Part shown: piece after piece, positions 1 to 9,900 of the stretch
Position numbering within the stretch: the stretch's first letter is position 1
Layout: every line of letters begins with the position of its first letter
Assembly: GCF_001956985.1 (NCBI RefSeq)
Contig: NZ_CP019083.1
Location: 1-64,000, forward strand
Reading direction: 5' to 3'
Source of the DNA: Paludisphaera borealis
GTDB lineage: Bacteria; Planctomycetota; Planctomycetia; Isosphaerales; Isosphaeraceae
DNA length: 64,000 nucleotides
Notes under the pieces: model-generated
Told to the model about the DNA's origin: nothing
Seen by the model: the letters and a program-made list of their open reading frames with translations, nothing else
Databases searched by the model: none
Program-made: the position numbers and the translations under genes

Positions 1-1
1 C

Positions 2-904
2 AACCCCGTCCTGCCGCAGGAAGACCCGGCCGAACTCGCATCGCGGATTCAGGAGTGGGTCGACGACTACCAGCCGACCAACGCGATCGAACGCGAGGGG
101 GTTCGCTGGCTGCTCGACCGCTGGATCGAAATGCGCTGCCTGATCATCTCGGACGAACTCTGGACGTTCCTCGACCAGTTCAAGTTCGTCCGGCTGCTGG
201 GCAAACAGCCCATCAACGCGATCGACGACCCCGAGCTGAACGAGCTGTTCCTGGCCTGGGAAGTGATCGAGCCCCTATGGGGAACCCGGTTCTGGAAGCA
301 CATGCAGGAGGTGACGCCCTACGAAGACCCCGCCTTCAGCGCCTGGCGCGACTGGCGGGAGATCGTGCCGAGGCCCGAGAGCCTCGAAGCGGGCGTCGCC
401 TTCCTGCGGTCGATCGCCGACCGCGAAATCGAACGGCTCGAAGAGCTGCTCGTCGACGTCGAGGAGATCGAGGGAGACGACGCGCTCGAACTGGCCGAGC
501 AAGCTTCGTTCTGCGCCAGCGACGCCGCCGAGCGGCTGCGACGGTTCCAGACCGCGCGGACCCGCGAACTCCTGCGAACCATCGACGCGCTGTCGAAGCT
601 CCGCAAGGACGCCGGCCGCGCGGAACACGCGGCATCGAAAAAAGCACCGAACGAAGCCAAATCGGATTCGACGCAAGTCGATAATGAAATCGTGATTACG
701 GCGCAATTCGATGAACCGTCGACGCGCGATCGAAGCCATTCTCCGCGACCTCGAACGGCGGTGGTCGGAGGCGGGCGGGCCGAGCCCGTGGAGCCCTCAA
801 GGCCGAGAGCCGCGGCGGGGAACGAGAAAGGCCCGGGGGGGCTGTTGAAGCGTCCCCCGGGCCCAGGTTTTGAAGGTTCGGTCGTCGAATCCAGGGCCTC
901 GTAG
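2..904 (+). CDS. Unassigned protein, 5' end outside window
   Basis: The frame is open from the first bases of the window, so the start lies upstream; the first ATG inside is at 131. About 300 residues are visible. The opening stretch (NPVLPQEDPAELASRI) resembles a planctomycete protein family in which such a segment follows a NAxxHGL-type N-terminus; that likeness is from memory and its function is unknown. The middle (about residues 40-210) is rich in Leu, Glu, Arg and Trp and probably all helical, with no catalytic motif or membrane segment seen. The last 60 or so residues are low-complexity Arg/Pro/Gly and read straight through a strong hairpin at 830-863, so the natural stop may be lost or the tail may be non-functional. 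It converges on the giant gene that ends at 907. Confidence 0.55.
   Translation, partial: NPVLPQEDPAELASRIQEWVDDYQPTNAIEREGVRWLLDRWIEMRCLIISDELWTFLDQFKFVRLLGKQPINAIDDPELNELFLAWEVIEPLWGTRFWKHMQEVTPYEDPAFSAWRDWREIVPRPESLEAGVAFLRSIADREIERLEELLVDVEEIEGDDALELAEQASFCASDAAERLRRFQTARTRELLRTIDALSKLRKDAGRAEHAASKKAPNEAKSDSTQVDNEIVITAQFDEPSTRDRSHSPRPRTAVVGGGRAEPVEPSRPRAAAGNEKGPGGLLKRPPGPGFEGSVVESRAS
830..863. terminator. Strong hairpin between convergent genes
   Basis: A perfect 10-bp inverted repeat (GGCCCGGGGG at 830-839, CCCCCGGGCC at 854-863) encloses a 14-nt loop. On the plus strand it is followed by CAGGTTTTG, and on the minus strand by TTTCTCGTT, so it could serve both directions. It lies just past the stop of the minus-strand giant gene, which is its most likely client. 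Confidence 0.65.
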
Positions 905-906
905 GC

Positions 907-3900
907 TCAGGACTCGTTCCGCATGGTCAGGCGGTTCTTGTGAAGGTTCTGGATCGCCTGATCGAAGACGTTGGTGGTCACAGCCGCGGCGGGCGCCGCC
1001 TTGGCGACGACGAGCCTCTGCGCCGGAGCCGCGGACCGCGGTGCGATCGCGGCGGTCTTGGGCCTGGCCAGGGTCGTCGGCTTGGCGGCGTGGCCGAGGT
1101 TCACCTTCATGGGCGCCTTCTTGATCGACGTCCTGGCCGTCAGGGGCGCGACCTGGAACGTCGTGGAGGCGATCGGCGTCGAGGAGCCGTCGGCACCGCG
1201 GGCCTTGACCAGCAGCGTGTACACGCCGTTCTGGGCCCCGCTGGGGAGCTGGAAGTAGAAATAGCCGTTCGCATCAACATTAGCCGACCCGACCTTCTTG
1301 TTGCCGACGACTCCCTTCCCGCTCAGGAAGAAGTCGACGACGATCCCCGGCGCGGCCGAGCCGGTGAACCAGGGCTGCCGGGTTCCGGCGGCGTTGATCG
1401 AGGCGTAGGTGAGCGACGGGACGACCGCCGGGGAAGCCGCCGGGGCCGAGGTCGTCTGGGTCTGAGTCTGGTCCGGCGCGGCGGGGGCCGGCGGCGTCTG
1501 ATCGGCGAGCACCGCCGCCGCGACGGTGGTGGTCGTCGCCGAGGCTGTCGAGGCCGAGGCCGTCGGAGCCGCCATGACCGTCAGACTGGCGCTCCCCGGC
1601 ATCCGGTACGCGAGGGGGGCGCCGATCGGAACCACCGGAAGCCCCACGGCGCCCGAGAAGTTGGAGACCTGGGAATCGGCCCCGTTGACCGCCGACTGGT
1701 CGTACTTCACGAGGTACTGCCCGGTGCTCGGACGGTAGACGCCCGGGATGGTCCAGCCGACCCCCGCGTAGTCGGCGGGCACGGGGATGTCGCCGGGCTG
1801 GAAGACGGCCTGAGTCGGGAAGTACGCCCCGGCGGGCCGGGCGATCGTGAAAGCGCCCGAGTTCGGGTCGTAGACCGCGGCCTCGGTCTTGTAGGGAAGG
1901 TGGTTGTTGAAATAGTACAGGTCGTCGTACCGCCCCGGGACCGGGATCATATTGGGCTGCATCGTGGCGACCACGTGAGTGCTGGCCGGCTGGTTGCCGC
2001 TGGCGGGCACGAAGACGATGAACTGGCCGGTGCTCGGCCGATAGACCGCGAGCTGGTCCCGGCCGACGCCGTCGAAGTCGCCGGTGAGCGGAACGTCGCC
2101 CGTCGTGCCGAAGCCGTACTGGCGGATGCCGCTGCTGGGCGTGGTCAGGGTCCACACGCCGACCCCGTTGACGACGTCGAAGACCCCGTACTGCGTGGCG
2201 CCCGGGCCGTCGAAGTTGCCGACGATCGGCAGGCTGGAGCCGGCGGTCCCGAACTGGAACGCCGAGCCGCTCTGGGACGACTTGTAGAGCACCCAGGTGG
2301 CGGTGGTCCGGTTGAACGTCGCCAGGTCGGCCTTGCCGTCGCCGTCGAAGTCGCCGGTGAGCGGGATGTCGCCCGCCGAGCCCAGCGCGATCCCATTGGG
2401 GAACCACGAGGGGACGAACGACGGCGGCGTGTAAATGGTGTACCACTGGCCGAAGCCACTGGTCGAGTTGCGGAAGAAGAGGCCGGTTTCGGACTGAGCG
2501 TAGACCGGCGCGGGGGGCAGCGGCAGGTTGAGGCCGGTGTTGTAGTCGATCGGGTTGCCGCTGTAGTCGAGGGCCACGGAGACGATGGTCACGGCGAGCC
2601 CCGAGCTGGCGCCGGGAGCCGGGTTGCCGGCGGCGTCGACTGCGGTGGCGACGAGCTGAATCGCTCCGTCAGAGAGAGAGAGCGGCAACTGGACCGAGAA
2701 ATTGCCGGAGGAGTCGGCGGTCGTCTGGGCCAGGATCGAGCCGGAAGGAGCGCCGTTTTGGGCGGCGTAGATCCGGATGATCGACCCGGCGTTGGCCGCT
2801 CCGATCGTGCCGGTGAATACCGGCTTGCGGACGTTGGTGACGTTGTCGCCCACGATCCCCGAGTCGTAGTACGGGTTGAGCAGCAGGGTCGGCGGGGCGG
2901 TGGGTCCGGTCGTCTTGATGGTGAAGACGACGCCGTTGCTCAGGTTCTTGGCTGGCCCCGCCGCGTTCGAGGCCTTGGCCTTGACCGTGAAGGTCCCCTG
3001 CACGCCCAGGTTGGGGAATTGCAGGGTGAAGCTGCCGTCGGCGGCGGAGGTGGTGACGACGGGGGGGTTGAACGACACGAAATTGCCGTTGCCGTCCTTG
3101 TAAAGAAGCTCGACCGTCGCCCCGGCGGAAGTGACGCCGACGAACCGCGGCTGCGGCTTGTTGGTGTAGTTCTGGGCCGGCACGATGCCCGTGTTGTCGG
3201 GGCCGTAGAGGCCGAGCGTGGGATCGGCGGGGACGGCCGACGAGCCGAGATCCGACGCATTGAGGGTGATCGTGAGTGTGATCAGGTTGCCCGTCGCGCC
3301 GGTGTCGTCGGTGGCGTAGATCTGGAGCACCTTCAAGCCGTTGCTGGGGATCGCCCCGGCGTTCACCTTGATGGTGAAGTTGCCGAAGCTGTCGGTCCAG
3401 TTGATCGCGGCGTTCGTGGACGGCTTGCTGGGGTCGAAGCCGCCGATGATCTTGTTGTCGGTGACGTCGAAGATCGTGATCCGGGTCGCGTTGTTGAAGC
3501 CCGTGAACGAGCTGAGGCCGAGGACCCGGAACACCGAGGTCTGGACCAGCGGGGTGCCGTCGGCGGCGATCCCGTTGACGTCGGCGGGGTTCACTTTCAC
3601 GGTGCCGGGCAGCACCAGGGGAGACGTCTTGATCGCGAACGAGCCCCGTCCGAAGGTCGACGCCAGAAGCACGCCCGGGTCGCTCGCGGCCGTCGGGTTG
3701 TAGGGATCCAAGGGGCCCAGGAGATTGGGCATCCCCGTGGCCGGATTGATGGCGCCCAGCGACAGGTCGAGGTCGGTGATGTTGGTGCGGGGCAGGTAGC
3801 CCCCCTGCGCCAGAGCGCCGTCGACCGACTGGTCGGGGAACAAGGTCCAGGTCTGGCCGTCGTCAAGCGACCGGAACACGCCGGAGTCGCCGGACACGTA

Positions 3901-6900
3901 GAGCACGGGGTGGTAGCCCGGCCCGGCGAGGTCGGACGTGGAGTTGGGGATCGTGTACCGCCAGTCGGCGGCGATCGCGTTCAAGAAGAGCGACTGGCTG
4001 AGCTTGATCGCATTGGGGTCCGTATTCTGGTTGTAGGACTGGCCGAAGATCGTATACGTGAGGTTGCGGAGGTTGCCGGTGATGTTGACCCAGGCGTACG
4101 CCTGGTTGGTCGGATTCTGCGACAGCAGGACCGAATCCTTGAGGAAGAAGACGCCCGTGGTCGTGATCGCAAAGGCCGAGTGGGTGCCGCGGATCGGGTT
4201 GGTGACGATCTGCTTGACCGACGAGCCGTCAAGTCCAAGCGAGACGTTGAACCAGTTGGATCCGTCGCCGCCGCCGGCCGTCCGGGTGATGTAGACCTGG
4301 CCGGTGTTCGTGCCGACGTACATGAAGTTGCCGAGGTTGCCGATGCCCCCCGGCGCACCCGGGTCGGGAGCCCCGTAGGCCAGAGCCTGGCTGAAGGCCC
4401 CCGGGTTGCCGAAGACGGCGGGGCCGCCGATCTCGAACCAGGTCACGCCCTGGTTCTCGGTGGAGAAGATCCGGCCCACCGCCGAGCTGATCATCAACTG
4501 ATTGCCGCTGAGAGGGTTGACGGTGAACGGGGCGGCCTGGCCGGCGGGCCACTGCGGATCGGGGACGTCGCCGCCGCCGCTCTGCTGGAACAGCCCAAAC
4601 GTCCGGCTGACGTGGTTCACCCGGAAGAAGGTGGTGCCGAAGCCCACTCCCATCGAACCCGGCGTATAGCTCTGGAAGACCGTGCCGTAGCCCTGCTGGT
4701 CGGTGGCCGACTGATAGGAGTAGGTGCCCGCTCCGAACGGACTCGCGGTCTGGTACCATCCGAGATTCCCGGTGTTCAGCCCGTTCCCGGTGGACGACGG
4801 CGAGCTGTTGCCGAACGAGCCGCCGTAGAAGAGGGACTTGTCGTAGCTCGCCGCCACGGCTGTGTTGGTGGGCTGAGCGGAGCCGTAGTAGAACTGGGTG
4901 ATCTGGAGGTTGCCGTTGCGGCTCGCGCCGGGGGTCGGCTGGGTGCCGACGCTCGACCCGACGAGCTGAACGCCGTTGTCGTCGAGCACCGACCAGATCC
5001 CCTGGCCGGTCCCGAAGATGAGCCGAGGCAAGCCGGTGACCGGGTCGACCATCGTGAACAGCCGGTGGTAGTCAAGGACGTCATTGGTCGGCGCGTCGAA
5101 CGGAGTCCAGGTGACGCCGAAGCCGTTGTTGGCGAACTGGGTCAAGTTGGAGACGTACAGGGTGGTCGAAGAGTTGAACGGATCGTTCGGATCGCGGATG
5201 TAGTTCAGGTAGTCGCCCTGGGTGAAATAGCCGGACGCGATGGGGCCGATGGCGACGGGGCCGGTCGACGACAGGTCGATGGCTCCGTCCTTGGCGATGT
5301 CGGAGAACAGCGTCAGGTTGTGGGCGTCCCAGACCTTGGTCGCGTCGACCCGGATCATGCCGGTGCCGCGCCCCTCGCCATAAATGCCGCCGACGTAGAC
5401 GACGTTGGGGTTGGTCGGGTCGATGGCCAGGGTGATATTGTAGTTGCCCGCGCCGCCGGTCAGCGGGTAGTCGGCCCGGGAGACGTCGTTGGTGGGGATC
5501 GACGGGATGTAGGCGAGCGCCGGCGGCAGCGTGGCGACGCGCACCTGGACCCAGTTCTGGCCGTAGTCCTTGGTCATGTACAGGCCGAAGAAGCTGCCGT
5601 CGGCGTTCGAGACCGCAGCGTACAGCCAACCGGCGTAGAGCTGGTTCTGCACCGCGCTGTTGGTCAAGAAGGGCTTGGCCAGGACGATTCGACCATGGGC
5701 GCCGTTGGGCGTCTGGCCGGCGGCGACGGCGACGTTGGTGTTGTCGAAGAGGTCGTAGATCAGCGGGTTTCCCACGCCGCCGGTCATCTGGTTCCAGGTC
5801 TGGCCGCGGTTCGGGCTGAGGTAGACGCCGTCGCCCTGGAAGGCGGCGTAAACAACCTGGAGGTTGCCGTCGCCGCCGGTGGCGCTGGACGGATCGAGGA
5901 CCACGTCCGTGGCGTTGCCCGCCCGCATGAGCTGCCAGTGGGCGCCGGTGTCGACACTCCGCCAGAGGCCGCCGTTGCGGCCGCTGAGCGCGGCGTAGAT
6001 GATGACGCCGCCGTTCACCGTGGCGACGGGGTCGACCACGACCTTGAACGACGTCGCGCCCACAAAATTCCGATCGCGGAGCGGCGAGTCCAAGGCGAGC
6101 GGATTGCCGGAGCTGTCGACGTTCGTGGTGCTGTCGAGCAGGGCCCACGTCGCGCCGCCGTCCTTGGAGATCAGGAAGCCGACGCCCGGACTGTTGGTGT
6201 CGCCCTCGCCGGTGGAGGCGATGATGATCGACTGGTTGGTGTCGTTGTTGCGGCCGAAGACCGCGATGGAGCCGATGTTCAGGCCGTTGGTGGGACCGAA
6301 GTCGGTGAGCGGGACGTACGTCGGCCCCTGCGGCGCGGTCGTCAGAAAGTTGTTCGTCTTCCAGATGCCGCCGCTGGCGCCGCCGACGAAGAACGTATTG
6401 CCGGACGGGTCGGACGGGTCTTGCGCCAGGGCCCCGATGCGGCCCGAGCCGGTGGCGATCGGGGCCGGCCCGACGGCCGTCCACGAGTCGCGCGACAGCG
6501 CGTTGGTCGGGTTCATCTCGAAGATTCGGAAGCTGGCGTTGGCCTGGTCGGCGACCGGCTCGCCCAGCCCGGAGGTCGGCAGCGGCTTCTCGAAGACCAA
6601 CGACCAGTTGTTGAGGGTCGCGGTCGTCCCGCCGCTGCTGCTGATGAGGAGCTGCCACGTCCCGCCGGAGGCAAGACCGGTGAAGCCCCCGAGCGCGGTC
6701 TTGGGGTTGTACGGGCCGGTGAAGTACGGCGGGGAGCTCTGGCTGATCGGCGTCGGGGCGGCGTCGTCGAAGAGCGTGTTGACGAAGCCCCCGGTGTTGG
6801 GGCCTTGCACCAGGCCGCTGAACAGGACCACCGATGGCGCGTTGGCCGTGCCCGGGTGGTAGACCAGGGTCGCCGTGAGGGGGTTCACGTTGTTCGTGGC

Positions 6901-9900
6901 CAGATTGATCTGAAGGCGAAGGCCCGTCCGTCCCGACGCGGTGATCCCCTGGATGGGGAAGTTGTCAGGCACGTTGATCGTCGAGGCGATCTGGCCGCCG
7001 ACCAAGCTCAGGTTGACGTTGCCGCTGCCATAGCCGACCGTCGTCGTGGGGACGTTGGCCGCCTCGCCGCGAAGCACGTCGAGCCCCGCGTTGAGGTTCG
7101 TGTCCAGCGGCTGGCCGTTGGGGTTCTGGGCGTTGACGTTGGTGTCGAAGATGTTGGGGCTGAGCTGGATCGTGTACGTTCCGCTCAGCGACTGCTGAGG
7201 GAAGTTGATCGAGAACGTGGTCGCCGCTCCGTTGACGGGACTGACCGGAGTGACGCCGATCACCGGCGTCACGCTCAGCGCCCAACTGTTGAGCGTGCCG
7301 ACCGTGCCGCCTCGGGAATTGACGACCTGGAGCGTCCAGTCGCCCTCGATCGACTTGCCGTTGAAGACGGCCAGGCCGCCCGCGCCGCTGGGCGTGTACG
7401 ACCCCGTGAACGGCGCGGAGCCGGCCGCGATCGGGATCGTCGCCGCGTCGTCGAGGATCGTGTTGGTGAAGTTGGACCCGTTGCCGCCGACCGCCGCGAA
7501 GAGGGTCAGCGTGGTCCCGTCGGGGGCGATCAGCCGGACCGTCAGCCCCGAGGTGGTCGGGAAGCTGATGTTGAGCTGGACGGCCACCTTCGCGGCCTTG
7601 AAGGTGCCGTTGAAGCTCGGCACCGTCAACTTCGAGTTCAGCGTGCTGGGGGTGTTCGCCGCCGGCGGGGCCGCGATCGTCTGGCTCGTCGTGTTCGAGT
7701 TGAAGTACTGCGGCCCCACGAGCGAGCCGGTCGGGCCCAAAATCTGAAGTATGTCGGCGGAGGTGAAGCTGGACGCGTTCATGAGCCGGTCGAACGTCAC
7801 CAGCAGCGAGCTGGTCGAACCGTTGAGGACCAGGTTGTCCGCCCCCGTGCCGCCGGGGGCCGCGGTATTGACCACGTGCGGCCCGGGCACAATCAACGGC
7901 AGGGTGCTGGTGCTGAAGGGGGGAACCAAAAGCGACAGCGGGTTGGGCCCGAACGTCGTGATCGCCTTCGGAGTAGGCATCGGCGAGACGTAGGCGTCGC
8001 CCGGCGTCATGCCCGTGAAGGCCGTCGTGAGCGGGTTCTGGCCGGCGACGCCGTCGGTGTTCTGGTCGACGCGATTGCCGAGCTTCACCCCGGTCGGGAT
8101 GATCGACCGCACCTCGTCGCTGACCGTCGGCGCGATGATGTAGCTGTATGTTCCGGCGAAGTTGGTGGTGAGGCCCGTGGGCGTTCCGTTGGGCTTGGTG
8201 GTGGGGTCGAAAACCACCTTGAACTGGGTGTAGCCGAACGCGCCGTTGGGGCCGACGGCGCTCGAGGGGATCGGCTGGGCGGCCAGGATCTTCAACGGGA
8301 TGAACGCGTCGCCGTTGACGGTGTCGTGGTAGTAGACCAGGACGGCGGCCGTTGTGAAGGTGGCCTGGCCCGCGTTGATGACCGCCTGGGGGTCGATCGG
8401 CCGGTCATAGGTGACGGTGAACGTGTTGGCCAGCGTCGATCCGTCGGGGGCGTGCGAGACGTTCACCGTGTCGCCGGGGGTGCCGACGGGGCCCATCGTG
8501 CTGTCCACGATGCGGGGGCCGGCGGCGATCGTCATGCGCCGGAGGTAAGTCTGGAACGAGTAGCCGCGGACCAAGCCCGCTCCCGCGTCATAGTACGCCT
8601 GGTTGAAGTTGCCGGTCCAGGCCGTGTAGACCTGCCCCGAGCCGACGGCCAGGCCCATCTGAGAGCCGAAGCCGAAGGCGGTCGGTGCCTTGGGGGTGAT
8701 GGCCGAGAAGTTGTCGCCCTCGGGGCTGAGCACCACCTGCTGGCCGGTGACGGCGTCGATCGACGTCTGGGAGGGGTTGGCGTACGTCTGCGGGCTGAAG
8801 GTCTGGCCGCCGTCGATGCTCGAGGTCAGGTAGATCGACGACCGGGCGCGGCCGGCGTCGTCGCGGCCGTCGCGCCACGACATCACGAGGGTGCCCGTCG
8901 ACTGATCGACGACGACCGACGGCAGGAACTGGGCGCGGCCGGAGATCTGCCCTTGGGTGAAGTCCTTGTTGGCCTCGGAGTAGCCGTCCACCGAACCTTG
9001 GTCGTCGTTGACGATCCCGCGGTTGGTCCAGGTCGAACCGCCGTTGTCGGACGTGACCAGGTAGACGTCGGTGTTGTCGGCGGGGTTGGTCCAGCTCCCA
9101 GCTTGGTAATTAGTGTGGTTGACGTACGTGATGTAGATCCGCCCCTGGTGCACGCTGAACGAACCGAGCGTGTTGTCCTGGGCGATGTCGATCCCCGGCC
9201 CGATGCCTTGCGGTCCCGCCGCGGCCGAGGCGCGGGGATAGGTGCCGGACTGCGAACCCCGAACCGTCGTGCTCGCCACGTTCACGATCGGACTGGCGGT
9301 CACGCCCGAGGTGATGTTGATTCCCCACGAAAAGAGCTGGGGCGGGGGATTGTTCGTCCCGTTGTTGCGGAAATCGGTGAAGGTGAGAGTCCAGGTCCCG
9401 TTCAACTGCGCCGCGGTCAGGCCGCGGAGCACGTTCAGGTTCCCCTCGGGGCGGAAGGTGCTCGTGTAGCCGGCGGCCGCGCCGCCGCGGTCGGTGATGG
9501 ACCGCGCCGCCATGTCGTCGAACGTGGTCCCCAGGAGGCCGTAAGGAGCGTTGTTGGCGATGCCGACGATGCCGAGGTTCGCCCCGGTGACGCCGTAAGG
9601 CACGTTCTGCGGCGTCGTGCCCGAGGCGTCTTGGGCGTTCCTGAAGAGGAGGATCTGCGTTCCGTTCGGAGCCGTCAACACGGCCATGAGCGGCGTCATG
9701 TCGGTCTGCTGGAGCGTCATCTTGACCGTCAGACTCGACAGGTTCAGGAACCTGGGGTCGGTGATCGAGATGTTCGTCGTGAACTGGGTGTCTTGCGGGA
9801 TGTAAGGACCGGACGAGGTGACGGTCGCCTGGTTGATCGGCCCCCCCTGCCCTGCCTTATATATGGCGACGCCGCCGCTGACGCTGCTCGACTGGATGGA

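Noticed and set aside
907-1100. A sorting tail at the end of the giant protein as exosortase target
   Set aside because: The C-terminus is basic and Ala/Pro-rich with no hydrophobic span or PEP-like motif.
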